64,000 nt of DNA from UBA965 sp040396955 (lineage in GTDB: Bacteria; Chloroflexota; Chloroflexia; Chloroflexales; Roseiflexaceae). Shown piece by piece: positions 24,788 to 36,500 of this stretch (position 1 is its first letter; each line of letters opens with the position of its first letter). A program made the translations under genes and the position numbers. The stretch is taken from NCBI GenBank assembly GCA_040396955.1, contig JBBAWX010000015.1, positions 1 to 64,000 of the forward strand. Reading direction: 5' to 3'. The notes under the pieces were generated by a model. That model made no database searches. It was not told where the DNA came from and worked only from the letters and a program-made list of their open reading frames with translations.

Positions 24788-25561
24788 CTAGGCGACCGCG
24801 GTGAATCCATGTGCGTGCCAGATGGGCGCGGCCGTTGCGCTCATTATATAGTCAAGAAAGGCCTGACTGCCTGTTTGTGCATTGGGGAGCAGGCTGGCCA
24901 CGTATTCGGCTTGTACGGGTGTCTCTGGCATGATGACCCGGATGCTCTCGGCTGGGCTTGCAAGTGCGTCGGCCATGTAGACAATGCCGGCGTCGGCTTC
25001 ACCACTGCTTACTTTTTGTAGGACTGCACTCACGTTGGCTTCGTATGAGACCACATTGGCGTGTACGTGAGCCACAAACTCATCCCCCTGTTGCGCAAGC
25101 ACGGTCGTTGCATAGCGTCCAGCCGGTACCGTGGTATCGGCAAGTACGACCTTGGTGCCGGGTGTCGCAAGATCGGCACTCTTTAGTACCGCACTGGTAG
25201 CGCTGGCGACGATGACCACTTGGCTGTGTGCAATCACCGAGATCTGCTCCGCACTGATGATGCCTGCATCGACGATCTTGGTCATAGCACTCCGATCGGC
25301 CGCCGCAAAGATGTCAAATTGTGCACCATTCATGATTTGTTGGGCGAGTGCCCCCGATCCCGCACTCTGAATTTGTGCGCTGGAGCGCTCGTTTGTTTGG
25401 CGAAATTCACGGTCGAGTACTTCCATGACCCGCCGTAACGAAGCTGCCACCGCAAGACGGAGCCCACTACTCTGCGTGCCCCTCAGTCCGCACGCACTGA
25501 TGAGTAGACTCCCACTCAACACCAAAAAGCCCCGGCGGGTACAATGAAATGGGCGTGGCAT
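24788..25561 (-). CDS. modA: molybdate-binding lipoprotein ModA
   Basis: A 257-residue periplasmic-binding-type lipoprotein. The signal carries a Tat-like twin-arginine motif (TRRGFLVLSG) and a lipobox ending at Cys24 (LISAC). The mature part shows ModA hallmarks: LAVAASLRRVMEVLDREF, SGALAQQI, FDIFAAADRSAM, GIVYMADAL and a C-terminal FLDYIMSATA. It captures molybdate or tungstate outside the membrane and delivers it to ModB. The frame extends 31 codons upstream, but the lipoprotein start at 25561 fits the promoter position. It is the first gene of a modAB pair. Confidence 0.88.
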   Translation of the reverse strand: MPRPFHCTRRGFLVLSGSLLISACGLRGTQSSGLRLAVAASLRRVMEVLDREFRQTNERSSAQIQSAGSGALAQQIMNGAQFDIFAAADRSAMTKIVDAGIISAEQISVIAHSQVVIVASATSAVLKSADLATPGTKVVLADTTVPAGRYATTVLAQQGDEFVAHVHANVVSYEANVSAVLQKVSSGEADAGIVYMADALASPAESIRVIMPETPVQAEYVASLLPNAQTGSQAFLDYIMSATAAPIWHAHGFTAVA

Positions 25562-25597
25562 GGCGCGGTGCTTTCTCGATACAACGTAATTACCTTT

Positions 25598-25626
25598 AGT
25601 ATATTTATTTAATAAGTATGTGTCAA
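25598..25626 (-). promoter_or_regulatory. consensus promoter of modAB
   Basis: On the minus strand TTGACA (25626-25621) and TATACT (25603-25598) are 17 bases apart, a near-perfect sigma70 promoter 37 bases upstream of modA. No CATATA-type ModE palindrome was recognised. Confidence 0.85.
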
Positions 25627-25660
25627 TTACCACCGAGTATGCGACATGAAGCAAGGAGGT

Positions 25661-25689
25661 TTGACAGGTCAGAAAAAGCGATGTACACT
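25661..25689 (+). promoter_or_regulatory. consensus promoter of the arginine cluster
   Basis: TTGACA (25661-25666) and TACACT (25684-25689) are separated by exactly 17 bases. The predicted transcription start (25695-25697) coincides with the ATG of the Arg-rich leader ORF, so the transcript would be leaderless. It is divergent from the modAB promoter 35 bases away. Confidence 0.85.
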
Positions 25690-25696
25690 ACGCGGT

Positions 25697-25798
25697 ATGA
25701 AGCACAGTGTCCACATCACCAGCCGAATGTTGCGACGAGCTGACCGCCGACGAGCCCGAATGGGCCGGGGGGCGGCGATGCGCGTTGGTGAGAAGTAG
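25697..25798 (+). CDS. Arg-rich leader peptide of the arginine operon (33 codons)
   Basis: A 33-codon ORF ending in TAG: MKHSVHITSRMLRRADRR and onward. Nine of 33 codons are Arg (residues 10, 13, 14, 17, 18, 19, 21, 24, 29), six of them CGA, clustered in 25733-25759. It has no ribosome site; its ATG sits at the predicted 5' end of the mRNA, suggesting leaderless translation. It lies between the promoter and a terminator that precedes argC. This is the arrangement of an amino-acid attenuator leader such as hisL or trpL, here sensing arginine. The peptide itself needs no function. The call is inferred from composition, position and pairing geometry. Confidence 0.78.
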   Translation: MKHSVHITSRMLRRADRRRARMGRGAAMRVGEK

Positions 25799-25831
25799 AC
25801 ACTTCCCAATTTCGCAGGCCAAGCACCCCGG
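25744..25831 (+). promoter_or_regulatory. attenuator: protector and antiterminator pairings
   Basis: Three mutually exclusive pairings can be drawn. The protector pairs CCGCC (25744-25748) with GGCGG (25771-25775) and GCCC (25754-25757) with GGGC (25762-25765), using the Arg-codon region. The antiterminator pairs CCGGGG (25765-25770) with CCCCGG (25826-25831), which is part of the 5' arm of the terminator. A ribosome stalled on the Arg codons would break the protector and free the antiterminator. Rapid translation to the stop at 25798 would cover it and let the terminator form. Confidence 0.65.
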
Positions 25832-25856
25832 GAGCGCAAGCACCCGGGGGTTTTTT
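25824..25856 (+). terminator. attenuator terminator before argC
   Basis: A 7-bp all-GC stem (CCCCGGG 25826-25832 with CCCGGGG 25843-25849) with a 10-base loop is followed by G and six T (25851-25856). It sits after the leader ORF and 26 bases before argC, so it would stop transcription before any structural gene. Confidence 0.88.
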
Positions 25857-25881
25857 GTATGTGATGCACAGAGGAGCAGCC

Positions 25882-26895
25882 ATGGTGCGTGTAGGAATTT
25901 GTGGAGTCACCGGGTATGCCGGCTACGAGGCGTTGCGTTGGTTGCGGCGACATCCGCAGGTCGAGGTCGTATTTGCGACATCGGAGTCCCAAGCGGGCAA
26001 ATCGTTGGCCGAGGTCTACCCAGGACCGCTCGACACGCCGCTCGTGGCGGTCGACGATGCGCCATTTGACCAAGTCGACGTGGCGTTATTGGCGTTGCCT
26101 CATGGAGCGGCGGCGCGGGTGGCGGTCAAGGCGTTAGCAGCGGGCGCCAAGGTGGTGGATTTTTCGGCGGACTTCCGCCTCAACACACCTGCGAGCTACG
26201 CCAAGTGGTACGGGCACGCCCACGAATTCCCCGACATGTTGCCGATCCCCTACGGGTTGCCCGAAATCAACCGTGAGGCAATCCGGGGCGCGCGCCTGGT
26301 GGCTGCGCCGGGATGTTACCCGACCTCGGTGATTCTCGGGGCGATGCCCTTGTTGCGGGCGGGCGTGGTCAGCGATGCCACGATCATTGTGGATGCCAAG
26401 TCGGGCATCTCCGGTGCTGGGCGAGCTCCCAAACTGAACACCCTCTTTGCGGAGACGCACGACACGGTGACCCCGTACAACATCGGTCATGTGCATCGTC
26501 ATGTGGGTGAAATCGAGCAGGAGTTGGCGAAATTGGCGATGGGCATGACGCCCACGGTGTTGTTTAACCCGCATCTTATCCCGGTGGTGCGTGGCATGCT
26601 CAGTGCGTTGTATGTGCGCATCGATCCGCATTTGAGTGAAGCCGAAGTACGGGCGCTCTACACGGCGGCCTATGCTGACGAGCCGTTTGTGCGGGTGTTG
26701 CCAGCTGGGCAGCTCGCCGCCATGGCGCATACCACCAACACCAACATGTGCGCAATTTCGGTGACGCTGGGACAACCAGGCGTGGCCATTGTGATGTCGA
26801 GTGTCGATAATTTGGCCAAAGGCGCTGCCACCCAAGCGATTCAGTGTATGAATCTCATCAGTGGACTCGCAGAAACAGCGGGGTTGCAATCATGA
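25882..26895 (+). CDS. argC: N-acetyl-gamma-glutamyl-phosphate reductase
   Basis: A 337-residue NADPH-dependent dehydrogenase of the third step of arginine synthesis. The N-terminal Rossmann motif is GICGVTGYAGYEALRWL. The catalytic Cys lies in VAAPGCYPTSVILGAMPL, and KSGISGAGRAPKLNTLF and YNIGHVHRH are family blocks. The start at 25882 has a GAGGAG ribosome site; an in-frame ATG at 25855 lies inside the attenuator and is rejected. It is the first structural gene behind the attenuator and overlaps the next gene by ATGA. Confidence 0.95.
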   Translation: MVRVGICGVTGYAGYEALRWLRRHPQVEVVFATSESQAGKSLAEVYPGPLDTPLVAVDDAPFDQVDVALLALPHGAAARVAVKALAAGAKVVDFSADFRLNTPASYAKWYGHAHEFPDMLPIPYGLPEINREAIRGARLVAAPGCYPTSVILGAMPLLRAGVVSDATIIVDAKSGISGAGRAPKLNTLFAETHDTVTPYNIGHVHRHVGEIEQELAKLAMGMTPTVLFNPHLIPVVRGMLSALYVRIDPHLSEAEVRALYTAAYADEPFVRVLPAGQLAAMAHTTNTNMCAISVTLGQPGVAIVMSSVDNLAKGAATQAIQCMNLISGLAETAGLQS

Positions 26896-27365
26896 CAATT
26901 GACATTGTGGCGGTAACGCCGGCGAATCTGGCTGTGGTGTTGCCACTCATTGCCGAGTATCAGCGTTTTTATGGGGCAACTCCCGACGAAGCACGCAACC
27001 GGGCGCATTTTGGGCGTCTTGCGACCACACCAGCCCTCGGGGCGCAGTGGCTGGCGCATGATGCGACGGGGCAGGGGGTAGGATTTGTGACCGCCTACCG
27101 CGTGCAATCGTCGGTTTCGGCGGTAGAGCAGTGCTTGCTCAACGATTTGTACGTGGTGCCGCAGTTGCGTGGTCAAGGCCTGGGGCGGCGCCTCATCGTG
27201 CATTGTGCGGTCTGGGCACACTCCGAGGGATATGCCGACATTCATTGGCAGACGGCGCTCGACAACCACACCGCACAACGGTTGTACGACGCATTGCCGA
27301 CGACGCGTGAAGCATGGTACACCTATACGTTGCCAGTGCGTCCAGCGACTGAAGAGGGCGTATGA
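26892..27365 (+). CDS. GNAT acetyltransferase, tandem copy 1
   Basis: A 157-residue GNAT-fold protein with an acetyl-CoA pyrophosphate loop (VVPQLRGQGLGRRLI, about residues 95-109) and the late LDNHTAQRLYDALP block. It overlaps argC by ATGA. It is closely similar along its whole length to the next gene (shared TIDIV, VLPLIAEYQRFY, QGVGFVTAYRV, NHTAQRLYDALPT), so the two arose by tandem duplication. The acceptor is unknown. It is unlikely to be the N-acetylglutamate synthase, because another GNAT in the operon carries that signature. Confidence 0.82.
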   Translation: MTIDIVAVTPANLAVVLPLIAEYQRFYGATPDEARNRAHFGRLATTPALGAQWLAHDATGQGVGFVTAYRVQSSVSAVEQCLLNDLYVVPQLRGQGLGRRLIVHCAVWAHSEGYADIHWQTALDNHTAQRLYDALPTTREAWYTYTLPVRPATEEGV

Positions 27366-27862
27366 CGATTGACATTGTACCGGTGACCGTGGCAAACCTG
27401 GAGATTGTGTTGCCGTTGATTGCCGAGTATCAGCGTTTTTATCAGGTCGAGCCCGATGATACGCGCAATCGCATTCATTTTCGGCGGTTGGCCACCGCAC
27501 CGTCGCAGGGGGCCCAATGGTTGGCTGTGGATGCAACGGGGCAGGGAGTGGGATTTGTGACCGCGTACCGGGTGCTTTCGTCGACTCTTGCGGTGGAGCG
27601 ATGTCTGCTCAACGATGTATATGTGGTGCCGCCGTTGCGTGGCCAAGGCTTGGGACGACGGCTCATCTTGCATTGTGCGGAGTGGGCCATTGCCGAGGGC
27701 TACAACGGGGTCTACTGGCGTACCGCCGCAGACAACCATACGGCCCAGCGACTGTATGATGCGTTGCCCACGCAGCGCAAAACGTGGATTGATTACACCC
27801 TTGATCGGGAGGCCTATCAGCGGGCAATGGCTGAGCAGAGCGATGGAAAGGGGCCGGCGTGA
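27362..27862 (+). CDS. GNAT acetyltransferase, tandem copy 2
   Basis: A 166-residue GNAT paralogue of the preceding gene, with the same CoA loop (VVPPLRGQGLGRRLI) and a C-terminal extension of about ten residues (REAYQRAMAEQSDGKG). It overlaps both neighbours (ATGA at 27362-27365, GTGA at 27859-27862), so it is locked into translation of the arg operon. Its substrate cannot be read; amino acid or polyamine acetylation would fit the context. Confidence 0.82.
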   Translation: MTIDIVPVTVANLEIVLPLIAEYQRFYQVEPDDTRNRIHFRRLATAPSQGAQWLAVDATGQGVGFVTAYRVLSSTLAVERCLLNDVYVVPPLRGQGLGRRLILHCAEWAIAEGYNGVYWRTAADNHTAQRLYDALPTQRKTWIDYTLDREAYQRAMAEQSDGKGPA

Positions 27863-28650
27863 AGATACTGCGGGTCATCAAAATTGGCGGCAATGATATC
27901 GACGATGAGGCGTTTGTGACGCGGCTGACGGCCGCAGTGGCAGCGATGCGCCCAGTGCCGGTGCTCGTACACGGCGGGGGCAAAGAAATCGGTCAGATGC
28001 AGGTGGCGCTCGGTGGCGAGCCACAATTTGTGGCCGGATTGCGGGTCAGCGATGCAACGGCCATGGCGGCCGCCGAGATGATTCTGGCAGGGACAGTCAA
28101 CACGCGTCTGGTGGTGGCACTCACGCTCGCTGGGGTAGATGCTTGGGGAATGTCGGGTGTTGACCGCGGGCTCATCCGCGTCGAGCGTTACCGCCATCCC
28201 GAGGGCGATCTCGGCCGGGTTGGTGCGCCGGTAGCGGTGCGGAGCGGAATCCTGTGGCAGTTGGTACACAGTGGCGTGGTTCCGGTGATTGCACCGGTTT
28301 CACTGGGCCCTGATGGTAGTTATAATGTGAATGCGGATGAAGCAGCAGGAGCAGTGGCCGCTGCCATGGCCACCGCCGATCGTGACATGCACGTTGAGGT
28401 GACATTTGTCACCAACGTGGCTGGGGTGCGTATCGGCGATGCCTGGATGCCCAACTTGACCGCACAGGCCATCGAACAAGCGATTGTCAGTGGTGACATT
28501 TATGGGGGCATGATCCCCAAAGTGCAGGCCGCACTGACGGTGTTGGCGGCCGGGGCTGCGCAGGCGCGGATTGTGAACATGGATGGACTCGAGGCGCTGG
28601 CCCGTGGTGATGACGCAGGTACCTGCATCCGCACAGGAGGAGTACAATGA
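27859..28650 (+). CDS. argB: acetylglutamate kinase
   Basis: A 263-residue amino-acid kinase starting at GTG, overlapping the upstream stop (GTGA). Motifs: VIKIGGN (Lys and Gly loop), VLVHGGGKEI, FVAGLRVSDATAM (substrate loop), YNVNADEAAGAVAAAM and the C-terminal GGMIPKVQAAL. It phosphorylates N-acetyl-L-glutamate. The N-terminal regulatory helix found in arginine-inhibited hexameric kinases is absent: the first strand starts at residue 2. This suggests the short, arginine-insensitive form. A LysZ-type role is possible but the surrounding arg genes argue against it. Confidence 0.9.
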   Translation: MKILRVIKIGGNDIDDEAFVTRLTAAVAAMRPVPVLVHGGGKEIGQMQVALGGEPQFVAGLRVSDATAMAAAEMILAGTVNTRLVVALTLAGVDAWGMSGVDRGLIRVERYRHPEGDLGRVGAPVAVRSGILWQLVHSGVVPVIAPVSLGPDGSYNVNADEAAGAVAAAMATADRDMHVEVTFVTNVAGVRIGDAWMPNLTAQAIEQAIVSGDIYGGMIPKVQAALTVLAAGAAQARIVNMDGLEALARGDDAGTCIRTGGVQ

Positions 28651-29177
28651 TGGTGACGCATGATCAGCAGATGGCGTCACCGCCGGTGGTGACAGTGCGG
28701 TTAGCACAGCCACACGATGTCGACGCCATCAAGCAGGTGGTCGACGAAAACGTGGCACAGGGGCATTTGTTGCCACGGAGCCGCGAGAACATCGCACATT
28801 CGCTTACAAATTGGCTGGTGGCGGAGGTTGCTGAGCGTGTGGTGGGGATTGGCTCATTGCTCGAAATGGGGCCGGCGCTGGTGGAGGTGCGGTCGTTGGC
28901 AGTGTTGCCGGCGTATCGGAGTTATGGTGTGGGTGGGGAAATTGTCAAGGCACTGGTCCAAGAAGCACAACGACGTGGCTACCCGACGGTATTTGCGCTG
29001 ACGCGCGCCGTTGGGTTTTTTGAGCGGATGGGGTTTGTGGTGACCGAGCATGAGCGCTTCCCCGAAAAAGTCTGGCGGGATTGCGTGTTGTGCCCACTCA
29101 GAGATCGCTGTGACGAAACAGCGGTGGTCATTGAATTTGCATCACGGCGCATGACGCCGACAGTGGAGGGAAAGTAA
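28647..29177 (+). CDS. argA: N-acetylglutamate synthase, short GNAT (ArgA-type)
   Basis: A 176-residue GNAT with the CoA loop PAYRSYGVGGEIVKAL. It also carries the diagnostic C-terminal block of short ArgA enzymes, GFVVTEHERFPEKVWRDCVLCPLRDRCDE, with its two CxxC-like cysteines. It acetylates glutamate with acetyl-CoA, priming the pathway; ArgJ then recycles the acetyl group. It lacks the amino-acid-kinase domain of classical ArgA. It overlaps argB by ATGA and has a GGAGGAG ribosome site. The gene symbol is by function; other names are in use for this short form. Confidence 0.8.
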   Translation: MMVTHDQQMASPPVVTVRLAQPHDVDAIKQVVDENVAQGHLLPRSRENIAHSLTNWLVAEVAERVVGIGSLLEMGPALVEVRSLAVLPAYRSYGVGGEIVKALVQEAQRRGYPTVFALTRAVGFFERMGFVVTEHERFPEKVWRDCVLCPLRDRCDETAVVIEFASRRMTPTVEGK

Positions 29178-29181
29178 AGGC

Positions 29182-30315
29182 ATGCAGGCAGGTTTGCAAC
29201 GGAGAGCAGCAGTGCTCGCTCTTGAAGACGGCACCATCTGGTCGGGGAGCGCATTTGGTGCGATCGGCGAGCGGAGCGGTGAAGTGGTCTTCAACACGGC
29301 GATGACGGGTTACCAAGAGGTGCTCTCGGATCCATCGTACTTTGGGCAAATCGTGGTGATGACGGCCCCTCACATCGGCAATACGGGGGTCAACCACGAA
29401 GATGGCGAGAGCCGTAAATGGTGGCTATCAGGCTTCGTAGTGCGTTCGGCGAGCACGCAAGTAAGCAACTGGCGTGCCGACAATTCGCTGGATGCCGAGA
29501 TGCAGGCCCAGGGTATTGTTGGGATTACCGGTATTGATACCCGTGCGCTTGTGCGGCATATCCGCTCTGCGGGTGCCATGCGGGGCGTGATTTCGTCGCA
29601 AGAGTATGATGCTGAGACCCTGGTTGCTCGGGCTCGTGCCACCCCCAGCATGGAGGGGCTCGACCTGGTGCCGTTTGTGACCTGTCCTGAGCGCTATACC
29701 TGGCAGAGTGGAGTCGGTGAATGGGGGCTCGGATCGCGTGGGGTTGCGGCGAGCCGCCCGTTGCACGTGGTGGCCTACGATTTCGGCATCAAGCACCATA
29801 TTTTGCGCTTGATGGCCGAGCGTGGCATCCGCGTGACCGTGGTGCCTGCGACGACTCCGGCGCACGAAGTACTCGCACTCCGCCCCGATGGCGTCTTCCT
29901 TTCGAATGGACCTGGTGACCCAGCCATGGTGACCTACGGGATTGCGGCCACCAAAGAATTGCTCGGGCATGTGCCGCTGTTTGGCATTTGTCTGGGGCAC
30001 CAGATTTTGGGGTTGGCACTGGGTGGGAGCACCTACAAGTTGCGTTTTGGTCATCATGGTGCCAATCAACCCGTGAAGGCGTTCGGCAAAGTGGAAATCT
30101 CGAGTCACAACCACGGGTTTGCAGTCGACGCTGCTTCATTACCACACGGGTCAGTGGTGACCCACATCAATTTGAACGATCAGTGTGTCGAGGGGCTTGA
30201 AGCGCCGGCGTTGAAGGCCTTTAGCGTGCAATATCACCCGGAAGCCGCCCCTGGCCCGCATGATGCGGCCTATTTGTTTGACCGTTTCGTGGAATTGATG
30301 GAAGGTGGCAAGTAG
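29182..30315 (+). CDS. carA: carbamoyl-phosphate synthase, small (glutaminase) subunit
   Basis: A 377-residue glutamine amidotransferase subunit. The N-terminal CPSase domain (LALEDGTIWSGSAFG, FNTAMTGYQEVLSDPSY) is followed by a class I glutaminase: nucleophile Cys in LFGICLGHQILGLALGG, and His/Glu in VQYHPEAAPGPHD. It releases ammonia from glutamine for CarB. It begins 4 bases after the ArgA-type gene with a GGAGGG site, and carB starts 1 base after its stop. Confidence 0.95.
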   Translation: MQAGLQRRAAVLALEDGTIWSGSAFGAIGERSGEVVFNTAMTGYQEVLSDPSYFGQIVVMTAPHIGNTGVNHEDGESRKWWLSGFVVRSASTQVSNWRADNSLDAEMQAQGIVGITGIDTRALVRHIRSAGAMRGVISSQEYDAETLVARARATPSMEGLDLVPFVTCPERYTWQSGVGEWGLGSRGVAASRPLHVVAYDFGIKHHILRLMAERGIRVTVVPATTPAHEVLALRPDGVFLSNGPGDPAMVTYGIAATKELLGHVPLFGICLGHQILGLALGGSTYKLRFGHHGANQPVKAFGKVEISSHNHGFAVDAASLPHGSVVTHINLNDQCVEGLEAPALKAFSVQYHPEAAPGPHDAAYLFDRFVELMEGGK

Positions 30316-30316
30316 C

Positions 30317-33571
<3,255 letters not shown>

Positions 33572-33574
33572 CCG

Positions 33575-36500
33575 ATGAGCACGACGGTGCAACTGTTGAC
33601 ATCCAAAGGGCTCGAGCAGTACATGGCCGGGGTGGCGCCGTCGTTGCGGCGGCGTGCCCAGGCGCTGTGTGATGCCAACGCAACCACTTTGGCCGACGTT
33701 GCACCAACCAGTGCGACGGTTGCGGTCAGTGATGGTGTGCATCGGTATCGTGTGACGGTGTTGATGATTGCTGGGCGAGTGACAACGCTGTGCGATTGTG
33801 CCCATGCTGATGATGGACCGTGTTTGCATCGGGTTGCCGCCGTCATCACGGCAGCAACCCACATGCAGATGCACCCGCCACAGCAGTGGGAAGCCTTGTT
33901 TGCCGTGGCTGATAAAACAACCCATAAACCGATGAGCCTGCAACAGGCGCATATTTGCTTCTTTTTGCGGAGCGGGCATCCACATGGTGTGGGGCACGAG
34001 CAGTGGGCGTTGTTCCCGGCCAACGTCGTTTTGCGCACGGGCAGTGACGATTGGGAGCAAGCCGAAGTGCGGCCACTGCGGGCACCCCCGACTCCGGCTG
34101 GTCATCCTGATGCCTCATTTGGTGTATTGCAAGCGGCTGCCATGTTGTGTGAGCAAACCCTCCGCACCGCCCAGCCTGCCCAGCGTTCTTGGTTGTATGC
34201 GGGGGCACTGGCACTCCTCCACGGTGTGCAAGTCTTTCTCATTACCGATGAATTCACCTTTCGGCAGCCGATTACCGTGATTAGTGAGCCGGGTGAATTA
34301 CGGTTGTCTTGCGACGAAGACGGCACGGATTTGTTGTTGCAGAGTATGGTGTATACGGCGCACCACACCGTGTTGGTTAATCCACAACGGCGCATCGTGT
34401 TGCCGTTTTCACCCAACTGGCTCCTCACCGGGCAATCGTTGGTGGGGATTGGCGATTCAACGCCGCTGGTGGAGCAGATGCTACAGACGCCATTGATGCG
34501 TGTGGCTGCCGCTGATCGCGAGCGCTTTGATGCGCGCCTGCTTGAGTTAGCGGAGCGCGTGCCGTTGTGTGGGTCTGGGTTGCGTTGGGATGAGGTACAA
34601 AGCGAACCACTCGGACACATCGAAATCGGTGAAACCGAGCAGAGCATGTCCATTGCGTTGCGGTTCGATTATGCCGGTGCGTTGGTGGCATTCGACCCAC
34701 AGTACCCGGCCGCGACCATTTTGCATGGAGGCGAAGAATTACACCTCATTCGCATCAATCGTGACATTGACGGTGAAATGCGCATTGTGAGTCTCCTTGA
34801 ACAACACGGTCTCCGTCTTGGTGACGACGGGTGCTTCCGGCTCCGCCGGCGGAGCGACCCCGTGGAGTTCATGGTGCGGGTGGTCGGCGGTTTGGTGACC
34901 GCCGGTTTGACCGTCGCCGGTGAAGAGCGGCTGTCGCTGGTGCGGATGCGCATGGCCACCCCTGCCGTGCAAGTGGTCGTATCGTCGCACATTGATTGGT
35001 TTGATGTGGCGGCCGTCGTGCATTTTGACGACCTGAGTGTTGATTTGGCGACCATTCGCCGAGCCGTGTTGCGGCGTGAGCGTTACATCGTACTCGCCGA
35101 TGGCTCGTTGGGCTTGGTACCGAGTAGTCTTGCGCAACGATTGGCGCCGTTGTTGGCCATGGGGGATGAGCAAGATGGGCACCTGCGATACGCCGGGGCG
35201 CAAGCGGCAGTAGTCGACCAACTTTTGCAGGTTGCCACCCAAGCCCAGACCGATGCGGCCTTCGAAGAGCGGCGAGCGCGCTTGCGTTTGTTCGCCCACA
35301 TCGAGCCCCAGCCGTTGCCGGTGGGGTTTGTGGGGTCGTTGCGCACCTATCAAAAGGCGGGCTACGACTGGTTGCACTTTCTCAACACGTACGGGTTTGG
35401 TGGTTGTCTGGCTGACGACATGGGTGTTGGCAAAACCATTCAAACGCTGGTATTTGTGCAGTCGCTCCGCGAACGTACCCCGGGTGCCAATGCGGTGCTG
35501 ATTGTGATGCCTCGTTCGTTGATTTATAACTGGGAACGTGAATCTGAGCGTTTTACTCCGGCCATGCGTGTGCTGGTGCATGCGGATCAAGGGCGACAAC
35601 GGAGCGTGGCTGCCTTTGCAGGGTATGATGTGGTCTTGACCACGTATGGCACCATGCTCCGTGACATCGAAATGCTGACACAGTACCGCTTTCAATATGC
35701 CATTCTTGATGAGTCACAGGCCATTAAGAACCCCAATGCTGAGACATCGCGAGCTGTGCGCCGCTTGCAGGCCGACCGGCGTTTGTCGCTGACTGGCACC
35801 CCGATTGAAAACAACGTCGTCGAGTTGTGGTCGCAATTCGCCTTTTTGAATCCCGGGTTGTTGGGGTCAGCTGACACCTTCCGTGAGACGTTCACCCGTG
35901 ATGATGATGGTCGTGATGAAGCGCTGGTGTTGCTCCGCAAGTTGACGTACCCCTTCATTTTGCGGCGCACCAAAGACCAAGTGGCTCCTGATTTACCGGC
36001 ACGGACCGAACATGTCGTGTATAGCGACATGGAACCGGAACAACGCCGGCTCTATGATGCACAACGTGATCATTATCGAGCCTTGTTGCTCGGTTTGATA
36101 GATACCCAAGGGCAACAACAGGCGCGCGTCAAGATGCTCGAAGGGTTGCTCCGCTTGCGGCAGATTTGTAATCATCCGCGCCTTGTTGATGCGCAGAATC
36201 CGGAGGTGTCGGGCAAATTTGATGCCCTGCTCAGTACCATGGAGTCAATTAAGTTGTCGGGGCATCGGGCATTGGTGTTTAGTCAGTTCGTGCAGATGCT
36301 GAGTCTGATTCGCACTGAGCTGGATGCGCGTGGGATTCGGTACGCCTATCTCGATGGGCGGACGCGTGACCGCCAGCAGATTATCGATGCCTTTCAGCAC
36401 GACACCCAGTTGACGTTTTTCTTGATTAGTTTGCGTGCTGGCGGAGTCGGTCTCAACTTGACCGCCGCCGATTACGTCATCCACGTTGATCCTTGGTGGA

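Noticed and set aside
25855..25881. argC start at the upstream in-frame ATG (25855)
   Set aside because: This ATG overlaps the T-run of the attenuator terminator and has no ribosome site; 25882 has GAGGAG.
25690..25881. T-box or arginine riboswitch in the argC leader
   Set aside because: No T-box consensus and no conserved riboswitch core was seen; the Arg-rich ORF explains the terminator better.
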